Source: Muribaculaceae bacterium
Lineage (GTDB): Bacteria > Bacteroidota > Bacteroidia > Bacteroidales > Muribaculaceae
DNA length: 64,000 nt
Direction of reading: 5' to 3'
Assembly (NCBI GenBank): GCA_017620635.1
Contig: JAGAUV010000027.1
Location: 46,301-110,300, forward strand
Shown here: piece after piece, positions 54,200 through 63,577 of the stretch
How positions within the stretch are numbered: the first letter of the stretch is position 1
Layout: every line of letters begins with the position of its first letter
Notes under the pieces: generated by a model
What the model was told of the DNA's origin: nothing
Database searches by the model: none
The model's input: the letters and a program-made list of their open reading frames with translations, nothing else
Translations under genes and position numbers: made by a program

Positions 54200-55588
54200 T
54201 TATTCACTCCAACCGCCCCCGAGAGCTTTGTATAGATTTATAATATAGCTGATTACATTGCCGCGTGCCGTGACCAGGTTATTGCGGCATGAGAGATAGT
54301 CGAGCTGTGCGTCGACAACATTGGAAAACATCGTGAGCCCCTGCTTGTACAGATCAAGCGACAGGCGCACCTCTTCCTCCGAACTTCCGAGTACTTGCGA
54401 GAGCCGGTCGATATACTCAAGCGACGATTTATAGCTCGACATCGCATTGCGGACTTCCTCTACCGCCGTAAGCACAGTCATGTTGTAGACGTCGATCTGA
54501 GCTTCCATATTCTGTCGGGCTGCAGCTGTGTTATTGCGCCGCTGCAGTCCGTCGAAGAGCGTCCACGACAAGGTAGGCACGACAGAATAGGAGAACGAGG
54601 GACGGGAAAACAGATCGCCGAAGTTGTGTGCCGCCGTACCCAGCGATGCCGACAGACTCAGCGAAGGCAGATAGTCGCTTTTCGCTATTCCGAGGCCGGC
54701 CGCGGCAAGGTCGATATTACGCTCGGCCTCCACGATGTCGGGACGCCGCCGCAACAGATCGACGGGAGCACCGGCGGCCACGATCTGGAAATGTCCTGGC
54801 AAGTTGCCGGCGGAATAAATACCGGCCGGCAGGCCCTCGCGGCCAAGCCCCGTGAGCACACCGAGAGCATTGTACGATGCCTCGATACGGACCTCAAGCA
54901 TGGGTATGGACGCTATGGTGGAATAATACAGAGTCTTCGCCTGTGCCTCGTCGAGCTCCGACACAAGGCCGGTCTCATGACGCACCTTCACTATCCTCAG
55001 TATCTCGGCCTGATTTTCGCTGTGCTCGCGAGCTATCTCAAGCTGTATCTTACTGACCTGAAGCTCAATATATGTCGACGCTATTTCGGCATCAAGAGCA
55101 AGCATCACAGCCGCATGCTCGGCCGCCGTGACACGGACGTTGGCATCAGCCTTACGTGTCTGAGCCCTTATCTTGCCGAACACATCGACCTCCCAGTTCA
55201 TAGTCGCGCCGGCACTGAAGTACGACAAAGTCGTGGCTGCGCCTTCCCGTCCGGCCATGCGCCCCGACTGCCTTTCGCGGTTGTATGAAGCACTTACTGC
55301 AATCTCCGGCGCATAAGCTCCACGTGCGCTGCGAAGCTGGCTACGGGCAATGTCGATGCGTCGCGAAGCCGCGGCAAGGTTGTAATTGTTATCGCGGCCA
55401 AGATCAATAAGGCTGTCGAGCATAGGATCGTCAAACGAACGCCAGCACGACACGTCGTCGCCGGCAAGCGTCCCGGCAAAACAACTGTCGGCCGGCCATG
55501 CAGGAGCGAGCTCTACACGCAGGTCCCCGGCAGACAGCACATATGTGCCCGACAGCAGTATTGTAATTATTGATAATAACTTCCTCAT
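54200..55588 (-). CDS. Outer-membrane efflux channel (TolC/OprM family)
   Basis: 462 residues from the ATG at 55588 (MRKLLSIITILLSG), with a signal peptide of about 20 residues. It shows the duplicated OEP pattern of long helices and beta-strands: LDSLIDLGRDNNYNLAAASRRIDIARSQLR and RRPDIVEAERNIDLAAAGLGIAKSDYLPSLSLSASLG. No obvious lipobox Cys follows the signal, unlike OprM. It is the first gene of the operon, so the order here is channel-adaptor-pump, different from the common adaptor-pump-channel order. No regulator gene is adjacent. Confidence 0.92.
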   Translation of the reverse strand: MRKLLSIITILLSGTYVLSAGDLRVELAPAWPADSCFAGTLAGDDVSCWRSFDDPMLDSLIDLGRDNNYNLAAASRRIDIARSQLRSARGAYAPEIAVSASYNRERQSGRMAGREGAATTLSYFSAGATMNWEVDVFGKIRAQTRKADANVRVTAAEHAAVMLALDAEIASTYIELQVSKIQLEIAREHSENQAEILRIVKVRHETGLVSELDEAQAKTLYYSTIASIPMLEVRIEASYNALGVLTGLGREGLPAGIYSAGNLPGHFQIVAAGAPVDLLRRRPDIVEAERNIDLAAAGLGIAKSDYLPSLSLSASLGTAAHNFGDLFSRPSFSYSVVPTLSWTLFDGLQRRNNTAAARQNMEAQIDVYNMTVLTAVEEVRNAMSSYKSSLEYIDRLSQVLGSSEEEVRLSLDLYKQGLTMFSNVVDAQLDYLSCRNNLVTARGNVISYIINLYKALGGGWSE

Positions 55589-55703
55589 GAAAAATAGTCG
55601 AATATGAATTGTAACAAACGAGCAGAATGGCTTGGAATCCATTTAACTATTTTTAATATTTCATCTGTCGATTACGGGTGCTCGCACTTGGGCGAGGCGT
55701 TTT

Positions 55704-55735
55704 CTTGCGGTTTCTAATTTTTTTGAGTAACTTTG
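55704..55735 (+). promoter_or_regulatory. Bacteroidales promoter for the DUF4290-rimM-dnaB operon
   Basis: CTTG at 55704-55707 and TAACTTTG at 55728-55735 are separated by 20 bases, and the start codon at 55758 is 22 bases downstream. Confidence 0.6.
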
Positions 55736-55757
55736 GGCTCAGAAAAAACAGCGACTA

Positions 55758-56348
55758 ATGCTTACATACAATAACCGGCTTAAAAAGCTCATATTACCCG
55801 AATACGGGCGCAACATACAGAACATGGTCGACCACTGCACGACCATCGAAGACCGTGACGAGCGCAATCTGTGCGCAGCCACCATCGTAGATGCCATGCA
55901 GATACTCTTCCCTGCCACCGGCGACGCCAACGAATACCGCCGCAAGCTCTGGGATCATCTGGCGATCATGAGCGATTTCCAGCTTGATATCGATTACCCC
56001 TACGAGCCCGTCGACAGCCGCGTTTTCGGCGACCGCCCCGATCCGGTGCCCCTCGAACGCCCCGGGTCTTTCCCCAACCGTCACTACGGCCATCTCATAC
56101 AGGGCCTTATCGATACAGCTTCGGAGATGCCCGAAGGCAACGAGCGCGACGCCCTTGTCACACTCATTGCCAACCAGATGAAAAAGACTCTTATGGCCGC
56201 CAATCCCGAAGGCGTGGACGACCGCCGCATACTCAACGACCTGCGTATGATGAGTCACGGAGCGATCGACACCGACCCGGAGAAGATCAATCTGCTCGAG
56301 TTCAAACATGCACCGACACCTTCGGGTAGGAAAAAGAAGAAAAAATGA
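55758..56348 (+). CDS. DUF4290 domain protein
   Basis: 196-residue cytosolic protein of a family found across Bacteroidota and unknown in function. It begins YNNRLKKLILPEYGRNIQNMVDHC, which is typical of the family. It is mostly helical, with a basic C-terminal tail (RKKKKK) that may bind nucleic acid. It overlaps rimM by ATGA at 56345-56348 and heads an operon with ribosome maturation and replication genes, hinting at a role near ribosome or nucleic-acid metabolism. Confidence 0.88.
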   Translation: MLTYNNRLKKLILPEYGRNIQNMVDHCTTIEDRDERNLCAATIVDAMQILFPATGDANEYRRKLWDHLAIMSDFQLDIDYPYEPVDSRVFGDRPDPVPLERPGSFPNRHYGHLIQGLIDTASEMPEGNERDALVTLIANQMKKTLMAANPEGVDDRRILNDLRMMSHGAIDTDPEKINLLEFKHAPTPSGRKKKKK

Positions 56349-56872
56349 AAATGCCGGCGCTCACTGAAATAGGCTCGTTCGGCAAACCACACGGCATCAA
56401 GGGTGAGATTTCCGCAAGCATCGACATCGACGGCATAGAGCTGTGCCGCGACGATTTCGTATTTGCCTGCATCGACGGCCTCGACGTACCGTTCCGCGTG
56501 ACGGATATACGCACAAAAGGCAGCGGCTATCTTCTGACGCTCAAGGGCATAAACGACGAAAAATCGGCAGCCCTCCTGGCCAACAAAGCGCTTATGATGC
56601 CCGACATAGAGATAGACGAGGCTTCCGACCAGATATATCTTGAAGACCTGATCGGCTATACAGTGACCGACGGCGGCACGACCGTAGGAAAGATACTCGG
56701 TTATGAAGAACCGACTGCCGACAATCCGCTCTTCGAGGTGGAAACGCCTCAGGGCGAAACAATACTCATTCCGGCCAACGACGAACTGATATGCGATATC
56801 GATTTCGACAAGGAAACTATCGAGATGGATCTCCCTTCAGGACTCATAGGCCTAAACTCCTCAACGAAATGA
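56345..56872 (+). CDS. rimM: Ribosome maturation factor RimM
   Basis: 16S rRNA processing and 30S maturation factor that binds ribosomal protein S19; 175 residues, normal length. The N-terminal RimM domain opens with EIGSFGKPHGIKGEI, and the PRC-barrel-like C-terminal half follows with YLEDLIGY, LFEVETPQGETILIPAND and the final MDLPSGLIGL. It starts within the DUF4290 stop (ATGA) and ends within the start of the next gene in the same way. No trmD or rplS is adjacent, unlike in many bacteria. Confidence 0.95.
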   Translation: MKMPALTEIGSFGKPHGIKGEISASIDIDGIELCRDDFVFACIDGLDVPFRVTDIRTKGSGYLLTLKGINDEKSAALLANKALMMPDIEIDEASDQIYLEDLIGYTVTDGGTTVGKILGYEEPTADNPLFEVETPQGETILIPANDELICDIDFDKETIEMDLPSGLIGLNSSTK

Positions 56873-57162
56873 AAGATTACGACGAAAGCGAAGCTATTGC
56901 CATGATGCTGGCCACGCTCGCAAAAGACCGGCGCAACGATGACGCCGCCTACGAAGTACTCGACCTCATATATGACTATTATGAGGAAAACGGCGAGCTC
57001 GATATCAATATGGACGAAGACGACAGCGAAACAGATTTCGCCGACATGACCTCGTATATCGCCAAACAGCTCAAGCGCCATCCGGCCGAAGTAGATTTTA
57101 CCGTCGAAGAGATAGAGGCCATGATACGCGCCGAGGTAGAATACGAAGACAGCCTGCAATGA
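56869..57162 (+). CDS. Small acidic conserved-type protein of unknown function
   Basis: 97 residues from the ATG at 56869, placed by the ATGA overlap with rimM; a longer frame starting earlier would lie inside rimM. About 30 of 97 residues are Asp or Glu and only about 8 are basic. The sequence is predicted to be helical, and I do not recognise the family. It overlaps the following OmpA-like gene by ATGA. Its fixed place between rimM and an envelope protein is the only functional clue. Confidence 0.75.
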   Translation: MKDYDESEAIAMMLATLAKDRRNDDAAYEVLDLIYDYYEENGELDINMDEDDSETDFADMTSYIAKQLKRHPAEVDFTVEEIEAMIRAEVEYEDSLQ

Positions 57163-57773
57163 TGAAGAGCCTGACACATATATTATGTTGCCTGGCAATG
57201 CCGGTCGTGATGAGTCTGTCGCTGCATGCGGAGAAACCACAGGTGGATGTGTACTCGCTCAACATAGAGCAGAACCTCGCCACACCCGAGGTCAATCAGA
57301 AACACAGCGCGGCAGTGATAGAAGCCATGGACCTGCTTACCCGTACGCTGAAACAGGCCGGCCTCGACGCAAGCGGCGTGCGCAAGGGCGAAGTGACAAT
57401 GGTAACAATACCATGCTCCGACCTGTTTGCGCCAAACTCTATCATCGTCAAGGACAACGGCAAGGCTATCCTCGCAAAGCTGACTCCATACATCAAACGT
57501 TCCGACAAATATAAGACCGTGCTCGCCGTGCACAGCGACGATACCGGCGACGATGTGTATGCCGAACGCCTTACCGCCGACAGGGCCAATGCCATCGACG
57601 AGTACTACTCCGCCGCTCTTGGCGGAGAAAGCCCGGTAATACCCTACGGCCTCGGCAACGATGAACCGGTAGCATCGAACTCGGGCATAAACAACCGCGC
57701 CAAAAACCGCCGGGTGGAGATATATTTTGTACCTACAACAAGTTTTATCGATAACGCACGCAAGAAAAAATGA
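57159..57773 (+). CDS. Exported OmpA-like C-terminal domain protein
   Basis: 204 residues with a signal peptide ending near residue 24 (LHA) and an OmpA/MotB-like peptidoglycan-binding domain at about 80-195: FAPNSIIVKDNGKAILAKL, LAVHSDDTGDDVYAERLTADRANAIDEYY and NNRAKNRRVEIYFVP. The Asp in SDDTGD and the Arg in NNRAKNRRVEI match the diaminopimelate-binding positions of the family, so it should sit on the cell wall in the periplasm. There is no lipobox. Either of two neighbouring Met codons (57159, 57162) could be used. It overlaps dnaB by ATGA. Confidence 0.85.
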   Translation: MMKSLTHILCCLAMPVVMSLSLHAEKPQVDVYSLNIEQNLATPEVNQKHSAAVIEAMDLLTRTLKQAGLDASGVRKGEVTMVTIPCSDLFAPNSIIVKDNGKAILAKLTPYIKRSDKYKTVLAVHSDDTGDDVYAERLTADRANAIDEYYSAALGGESPVIPYGLGNDEPVASNSGINNRAKNRRVEIYFVPTTSFIDNARKKK

Positions 57774-59338
57774 CCGACAACGCCAGTCAGGAACGCCGCT
57801 ATCCGCCACGGCGCCAGAACACCGCAGCTTCATTGCCGCCTGATATCGCAGGGCGCCTTGTGCCTCGTGCCGTAGAGATCGAAGCCGCAGTGCTCGGTGC
57901 GCTTATGCTCGAGAAAGACGCGTTCTCGCTCGTGTGCGACCTCCTCAAGCCGGAAAGCTTCTACGAACCGCGCCACGCCATCATCTATAGCGCAATACAG
58001 TCGCTGGGCCTCTCTGAAGAGCCTATCGACATGATTACCGTGACCAACAAACTGCGCAACAACGGCGAGCTCGAGAAAATCGGCGGCGCGGGATTCGTGG
58101 CTTCGCTCACAATCAATGTGGCGTCGGCCGCCCATGTGGAGTACCATGCGCGCATTGTGGCGCAGAAACATCTTGCGCGTGAGCTCATAGCCTTTGCCTC
58201 CAATGTCGAGAACAGCGCTTTCGACGAAAGCAACGATGTGGACGATCTCTTGCAGGAGGCCGAAGGCAAACTGTTCGAGATATCGCAGCGAAATCTCAAA
58301 GGCGATGTCGTGCAGATTGATCCCTTGCTCACAAGGGCCGTCGACCTCATGCAGATAGCGTCGCAGAGGCAGACCGGCATCAGCGGTCTCAGCACCGGTT
58401 TCCATGAACTCGACAAACTGACCTCCGGCTGGCAGAACTCCGACCTCATCATCATTGCCGCCCGTCCTGCGATGGGCAAGACCGCCTTTGTGCTGTCGAT
58501 GGCTCTGAATATTGCCATGCAGAACAACCCGGTGGCTGTATTCTCGCTTGAAATGAGTAATCAGCAGCTTGTCAACCGTCTCATATCCAACGCCTGTGAG
58601 ATACCGGGCAACAAGATCAAGAGCGGTCAGCTCAACGACATAGAATGGAATCAGCTGCTCAACCGCATGCAGAGGCTCAACGGCCTGCCGCTTTATGTCG
58701 ACGACACTTCGGGCCTGTCGATGATGGAACTGAGAACAAAAGCTCGCCGACTGGTGCGTGAACATGGCATAAAACTGATTGTGATAGACTACCTGCAGCT
58801 TATGACAGCCGGTATAAAGCTCGGCAGCCGAGAGCAGGAAGTATCTACTATCTCGCGATCGCTCAAGCAATTGGCCAAGGAACTCGACATCCCGGTAATA
58901 GCGCTCTCCCAGCTCAACCGTAAGCTTGAGGACCGTGGCAACAAGGATAAACGCCCACAGCTCTCCGACCTCCGCGAATCAGGCGCCATAGAGCAGGATG
59001 CCGATATCGTATGCTTTATCCACCGCCCGGAGTATTACCTCAAATCGTCGGTCGACAGCGATGGCAACAACATCAAGGGCAAGGCTGAGTTTATAGTAGC
59101 CAAGCACCGAAGCGGTTCTACCGACACTGTCGACATGTTCTTCCGCCACGAATTTGTACGTTTCGAAAACTGGGATGTCAACGTCAATGCCGGCGCACTT
59201 GCCTATGGTTCTGTGGCTGCGAGCGACAATGCCGACACCGCCGTCGGTATCGCCAATCCCACTCAGGCTGCGGCCGACACTGCAGCTCTCGGCATCGACG
59301 CCGACAATAGTTTTATGGATGACGGCACACCATTCTGA
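57770..59338 (+). CDS. dnaB: Replicative DNA helicase
   Basis: Hexameric 5'-3' replication fork helicase, 522 residues. The N-terminal DnaB collar domain (about 25-130; PRAVEIEAAVLGALMLE) precedes the RecA-like ATPase domain (about 185-460) with Walker A ARPAMGKTAF (K237), Walker B IDYLQLM and the arginine-finger region HRSGSTDTVDMFF. The C-terminal 55 residues are variable. No intein interrupts the gene. It is the last gene of the five-gene ATGA-coupled operon and converges on the YolD-like gene with 7 bases between. Confidence 0.96.
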   Translation: MTDNASQERRYPPRRQNTAASLPPDIAGRLVPRAVEIEAAVLGALMLEKDAFSLVCDLLKPESFYEPRHAIIYSAIQSLGLSEEPIDMITVTNKLRNNGELEKIGGAGFVASLTINVASAAHVEYHARIVAQKHLARELIAFASNVENSAFDESNDVDDLLQEAEGKLFEISQRNLKGDVVQIDPLLTRAVDLMQIASQRQTGISGLSTGFHELDKLTSGWQNSDLIIIAARPAMGKTAFVLSMALNIAMQNNPVAVFSLEMSNQQLVNRLISNACEIPGNKIKSGQLNDIEWNQLLNRMQRLNGLPLYVDDTSGLSMMELRTKARRLVREHGIKLIVIDYLQLMTAGIKLGSREQEVSTISRSLKQLAKELDIPVIALSQLNRKLEDRGNKDKRPQLSDLRESGAIEQDADIVCFIHRPEYYLKSSVDSDGNNIKGKAEFIVAKHRSGSTDTVDMFFRHEFVRFENWDVNVNAGALAYGSVAASDNADTAVGIANPTQAAADTAALGIDADNSFMDDGTPF

Positions 59339-59345
59339 CAAAACG

Positions 59346-59753
59346 TCAGGACATGGCCGGCACATCTTTTATATCATAGATATCATCAATAGGTATTGCC
59401 GTCGATGAATCGGAAAGGATTATGACCCTCTCGATCTCGTCGATTTTCCTGATCGCACCTCTCACGCTGACATAGCGGCCGCCATCCTTCAGTGCGTCTT
59501 TCTCAAAATAGACGAACGTAACAGTCGCGCCGCTTTCCAAAGCCAGAGACAGTCTGGAAGAAAGCAGCCCCTGCTCTTCGGCTGACAGTTCTATCTTGCT
59601 GTTCGTCAGCCTGGCAGTCTCGCTTATGGCTTCATCATGCCCGGTAAGAGCGGCAAAGGGCGCGAACTGAGCCGCACGGTTCCTCATCGGCATCGGCGGT
59701 CTGTTCTTGCTCACGTGATGCGGAAGATTTATTATGTCGTCATACTTACTCAT
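59346..59753 (-). CDS. YolD-like protein
   Basis: 135-residue cytosolic protein resembling YolD-like partners of Y-family polymerases: [19 protein letters not shown] near the N-terminus is typical, followed by a beta-rich Sm-like region with [14 protein letters not shown] and IPIDDIYDI. It overlaps the polymerase gene by 8 bases. The function is unknown; association with UmuC/DinB-type polymerases is the family's regular context. Confidence 0.8.
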   Translation of the reverse strand: MSKYDDIINLPHHVSKNRPPMPMRNRAAQFAPFAALTGHDEAISETARLTNSKIELSAEEQGLLSSRLSLALESGATVTFVYFEKDALKDGGRYVSVRGAIRKIDEIERVIILSDSSTAIPIDDIYDIKDVPAMS

Positions 59754-61230
59754 GGTGCCCTCCTATCTGTTGGTTACGTTCGCGCTGAGTGGCTCCGTCG
59801 GCATAGTTCAACCCTTTGAGTATGGCGTTCTTACCGAACATCTTCTTGATCTTCAACAAAGCCTTCTGTCTCCGACGCTCCTTGGCAAGTCTTTCTTCCT
59901 CGCGTTCCTGCCGGCGTCTTATCTCCTCGTAATCAGAGAAAAGGTCAAGCTGTACGGAACGAAAACGGGCATTCGCCTCGTCCTCCATTACAATGTGGTT
60001 CACAGTAAGGGTAAGTCGGCGCACAAGCAGGTCGGGATTGATAATATGGTCGTAAAGCTCCGCCGTCTTCTCTATCAGGACAGAGGCCGAGGATGTCGGG
60101 CGGTCAAGATTTATTGTGCCGTGGGCGTGCGCCGGCACATCTCTGCCGTAATAGTCTTTTGTCACTTTCCCGTGAAACTTCGACCTTATGGCAGGATTAA
60201 CAAGCGATTCCACATCATAGCCTACAATAAGCACAAGCTGGTCGGTAACTATCTTTTTATCAAGCAGGTCGAGCGAAACGGCATCCGCCATCTCCAGTAT
60301 CACGTTTCGCGCCTTATCGGCTGTATATGCACATTGAAGCACCTGGCCGCTGCTCATGCTTCTGGTTTCAGGACGATATGCCTTGACCTGCGCCATGCTT
60401 ACCGGTTCCCAGCCCCAGGCATGATCGATAAGCAGCTCGGCATTGACCCCTAAAAGTCTGTACAGCAGCTCCTCATGCTCGATCGAACAACGGGCTATAT
60501 CTCCCATCGTATGTATGCCGTAAGGAGCAAGACGGCCGACGACTCCCATGCCCACTCTCCAGAAATCAGTAAGCGGAGTATGCTCCCACAACTCACGGCG
60601 ATAGCTCATCTCATCAAGTTCAGCTATACGCACACCGTCCTTGTCCGGCGGCATCTTCTTGGCCACAATATCCATCGCTATCTTGCACAGATACATGTTT
60701 GTGCCTATTCCTGCCGTGGCGGTAATTCCGGTCTCCTTCAGCACTTCACGTATCATCGTCATCGCAAGCTCGTGAGCCGTCATCTTGTAGATAGGCAGAT
60801 ATTCCGTAACGTCCATGAACACCTCGTCGATAGAATAGACATGAATGTCCTCCGGCGCTATATAGCGGAGATATATGTCGTAGATACGTGTACTATAGTC
60901 TATATAGTGTGCCATGCGTGGGGGCGCCACCAGATAATCGACCGCAATCTCCGGGTGCTCATCAAGTATCGCCTTGGAATACGATTTGCCCTGCCGGCCT
61001 CTGCGATAATTGACATTCCTTACCATCTGCACCACCTCGAACAGACGAGGTCGCCCACTGATGCCGTATGACTTCAGAGCCGGAGAAACGGCCAGGCAGA
61101 TGGTTTTCTCCGTACGCGACGCATCAGCCACGACAAGGCATGTGTCAAGCGGATCCAATCCGCGCTCGACACATTCCACCGAAGCGTAAAACGACTTCAG
61201 GTCAATAGCTATGTATTGTCGCTGCTGCAT
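59746..61230 (-). CDS. Y-family DNA polymerase (UmuC/DinB-like)
   Basis: Translesion DNA polymerase, 494 residues. Palm motifs [12 protein letters not shown] (catalytic Asp about residue 9) and YSIDEVFMD (Asp-Glu about 127-128) are intact. The helix-hairpin region (GIHTMGDIA) and a little-finger domain (about 250-395) follow. The last 70 residues are highly charged ([19 protein letters not shown]). The type corresponds to the UV-damage repair protein paired with YolD in Firmicutes and some Bacteroidales. No umuD/LexA-like gene is adjacent. Large hairpins lie upstream at 61252-61351. Confidence 0.92.
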   Translation of the reverse strand: MQQRQYIAIDLKSFYASVECVERGLDPLDTCLVVADASRTEKTICLAVSPALKSYGISGRPRLFEVVQMVRNVNYRRGRQGKSYSKAILDEHPEIAVDYLVAPPRMAHYIDYSTRIYDIYLRYIAPEDIHVYSIDEVFMDVTEYLPIYKMTAHELAMTMIREVLKETGITATAGIGTNMYLCKIAMDIVAKKMPPDKDGVRIAELDEMSYRRELWEHTPLTDFWRVGMGVVGRLAPYGIHTMGDIARCSIEHEELLYRLLGVNAELLIDHAWGWEPVSMAQVKAYRPETRSMSSGQVLQCAYTADKARNVILEMADAVSLDLLDKKIVTDQLVLIVGYDVESLVNPAIRSKFHGKVTKDYYGRDVPAHAHGTINLDRPTSSASVLIEKTAELYDHIINPDLLVRRLTLTVNHIVMEDEANARFRSVQLDLFSDYEEIRRRQEREEERLAKERRRQKALLKIKKMFGKNAILKGLNYADGATQRERNQQIGGHHE

Positions 61231-61251
61231 CTTTCCAAGTCATACATTTAA

Positions 61252-61301
61252 GATACCCCCTGAAGTCATACCATGATGCAGGTATTTTTTCAAGGGGTAT
61301 C
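61252..61301 (-). other. Long nested inverted repeat upstream of the Y-family polymerase
   Basis: GATACCCCCTGAA (61252-61264) is the inverse of TTCAAGGGGTATC (61289-61301) with one mismatch, and ATACC/GGTAT pair inside. The hairpin starts 22 bases upstream of the polymerase start. It may terminate the M3 peptidase transcript, act as an operator, or form a leader structure; no strong T-tract follows. Confidence 0.6.
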
Positions 61302-61351
61302 CCGGGAGCGAAAGGCTTCACGCCAAAGGCATCGGCCTTCAAAAGCTCCGG
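61302..61351 (-). other. Second hairpin downstream of the M3 peptidase gene
   Basis: CCGGgAGC (61302-61309) pairs with GCTCCGG (61345-61351) with one bulged base, and AAGGC/GCCTT pair inside. Together with the hairpin at 61252-61301 it fills most of the 140-base gap between the peptidase and polymerase genes. Confidence 0.45.
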
Positions 61352-61370
61352 CACTTATATTCTATATACT

Positions 61371-63521
61371 TCAATCCTTATTAAGCTGAGCCACAGTAGC
61401 CGTCGGCGTGATACCGTCGCGCTTCAGGAGAGCGTCGACTGTCGGATCCTGACCACGGAAACGACGGTAGAGCTCGGCCGGATTTTCAGTGCCGCCACGC
61501 GAGAGTATGTTGTTGCGGAAGCTGTAGGCGGCCTCGCGGTTGAAGATACCTTTTTCCTTGAAGAAGGCGAAAGCGTCGGCATCGAGCACTTCTGCCCATT
61601 TGTAGCTGTAATAACCGGCTGCGTAACCGCCCGAGAAGATGTGGCTGAACTGGGGCGATATCATGGTGCCGTCCACATCATCGAATATACGGACAGTCTC
61701 TATAGCCTTGCTCTCGAAATCGACAGGGTCGCTTACCGGTTCGGTAATTGTGTGCCATGCCATATCGAGATAGCCGAAATTGAGCTGTCGCATGCAGGAA
61801 TATGCGGCGCCATACTGCTGAGAGCGGACAAGACGCTCCACAAGCTCTTCGGGGATGGCCTCGCCGGTCTGGTAGTGACGTGCGAAGCTGTCGAGGAACT
61901 CGCGCTCGGTCAGATAATTTTCGTTGAACTGAGAGGGAAGCTCCACAAAGTCACGATAGACGTTCGTACCCGAAAGCGATGCATATTTCGTATCGGCGAG
62001 GAGTCCGTGGAGGGAGTGGCCGAACTCGTGCAGGAAAGTCTCTACCTCATAAGGAGTAAGCAGCGAGGGCTTCTCGGCGGTGGGCTTGGTAAAGTTCATC
62101 ACGATAGTGACATGCGGACGCGAGTTGACACCGTCTTCTGTAATATACTGCTCCTTGAAGTTTGTCATCCATGCGCCGGGACGCTTGCTTGAGCGTGGGA
62201 AGAAATCGGTATAAAGCACACCTATAAAGCGGCCGTCGGCGTCGTTGACATCATAAGCCTTGACATCGGGATGATATACCTCTATCGAATCGTTGGGCGT
62301 GAATGTAAGGCCGTAGAGACGTGTCGCAAGGCCGAAAACTCCGTCTACCACCTTGTCAAGAGGAAAATAAGGGCGTAGCGCCTCTTCGTCGAACGCATAT
62401 TTCTCAGCCTTGAGCTTATTGGAATAATAGCTGTAGTCCCATGGCTTTATCGTGACGGGCTTACCCTCCAGTTTTGTAGCGAACTCCGTAAGCTCGGCAA
62501 GCTCGGCATTAAGCGCCGGACGGTAGGCGTCGCGCAGGCGGCCAAGAAGGTCGTACACGGCTTCAGGATTCTGTGCCATGGTCCGTTTCAGGCTGTGTGT
62601 GGCATAGTTGTCGCTGCCGAGAAGCTTGGCAATCTCAAGGCGAAGCTCGCTTATGCGCTTGATATTGTCGATGTTGGAGTATTCGCCGCTTGTATTGCGT
62701 CCGTTGTAGAGTCTGTACATTTTCTCACGCAGGTCAGGACGGCTCGAATACTTAATGAACGCGCTGTAGACGGGCTGGTCGAGAGTAAAGAGATATTCGC
62801 CTTTGCGACCCTTGGCCTCGGCGGCCTCGGCGGCAGCTGTGACAGAACTTTCGGGCAGGCCGGCAAGATCATCGGCTGTAAGATAGATCTCGTAGGTATT
62901 CATCTCCTTAAGCACATTCTGACCGAATGCGGTTGTAAGAGCAGAAAGCTCCGACGACAGTTTACGGTACTTCTCGCGATCTTCGCCCTCAAGGTTTGCG
63001 CCGGATAAGGCAAACGAATCATAAGTGGTCTGCAACAGCATCTGCTCCTCGGGGTTGAGATCGAGCGACTCTCGATCATTATAGACCGAGCGTACGCGGT
63101 GCCACAGGTCCTCGTTGAGTGTGATAGCGGTAGTGTAGTCGCTGAGTTTCTGCGAAGCTTCTACCGCGATATCCATCATGGCGTCGTTGCTGTTGGCCGA
63201 AAGCAAAGGATAGAACACATTGAGCACACGGTCGAGATCGGCGCCAACCTCGTCGAGAGCGACGATGGTATTTTCGAAATCAGGTTCTTCGAACTGCGAT
63301 GTAATGGCCTCTATCTCATCGTTGGCCAGCTTTATGCCACGGTCGATCGCTGGCAGCCACATGCTGTCGGAAATCTGTGAGAACGGCGCGGTGCCGTGGA
63401 CCGTACCCTTGAAGGGCTCATAAAAGATATTATCTGAAGATGTCGACATAAGTTTCTTTAAAGAAAAAACAATAGCCAGTATCGCTACTATGACTATAAT
63501 CGGTAAAGCAATCTTTTTCAT
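61371..63521 (-). CDS. dcp: M3 family zinc peptidase (dipeptidyl carboxypeptidase/oligopeptidase A type)
   Basis: 716 residues from the ATG at 63521 (MKKIALPIIVIVAIL). An uncleaved-looking N-terminal hydrophobic segment (about 3-18) suggests membrane anchoring with the enzyme in the periplasm, unusual because most Dcp and OpdA proteins are soluble. The M3 motif HEFGH (H498, E499, H502) is intact and is followed by the FVELPSQFNENYL segment supplying the third zinc ligand. The C-terminal FRGQDPTVDALLKRDGI matches the Dcp ending. It should cleave short peptides. A consensus promoter lies at 63546-63577. Confidence 0.9.
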   Translation of the reverse strand: MKKIALPIIVIVAILAIVFSLKKLMSTSSDNIFYEPFKGTVHGTAPFSQISDSMWLPAIDRGIKLANDEIEAITSQFEEPDFENTIVALDEVGADLDRVLNVFYPLLSANSNDAMMDIAVEASQKLSDYTTAITLNEDLWHRVRSVYNDRESLDLNPEEQMLLQTTYDSFALSGANLEGEDREKYRKLSSELSALTTAFGQNVLKEMNTYEIYLTADDLAGLPESSVTAAAEAAEAKGRKGEYLFTLDQPVYSAFIKYSSRPDLREKMYRLYNGRNTSGEYSNIDNIKRISELRLEIAKLLGSDNYATHSLKRTMAQNPEAVYDLLGRLRDAYRPALNAELAELTEFATKLEGKPVTIKPWDYSYYSNKLKAEKYAFDEEALRPYFPLDKVVDGVFGLATRLYGLTFTPNDSIEVYHPDVKAYDVNDADGRFIGVLYTDFFPRSSKRPGAWMTNFKEQYITEDGVNSRPHVTIVMNFTKPTAEKPSLLTPYEVETFLHEFGHSLHGLLADTKYASLSGTNVYRDFVELPSQFNENYLTEREFLDSFARHYQTGEAIPEELVERLVRSQQYGAAYSCMRQLNFGYLDMAWHTITEPVSDPVDFESKAIETVRIFDDVDGTMISPQFSHIFSGGYAAGYYSYKWAEVLDADAFAFFKEKGIFNREAAYSFRNNILSRGGTENPAELYRRFRGQDPTVDALLKRDGITPTATVAQLNKD

Positions 63522-63545
63522 TAGCCTAAATATGTGATAATTGGT

Positions 63546-63577
63546 CAAAATTACGCAAAAGAACTGTAATATGCAAA
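63546..63577 (-). promoter_or_regulatory. Bacteroidales promoter for the M3 peptidase gene
   Basis: On the minus strand TTTG (63577-63574) is 20 bases from TAATTTTG (63553-63546), and the start codon is 24 bases further on. It lies directly after the stop of the DUF5686 gene, so the peptidase gene need not be cotranscribed with it. Confidence 0.6.
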
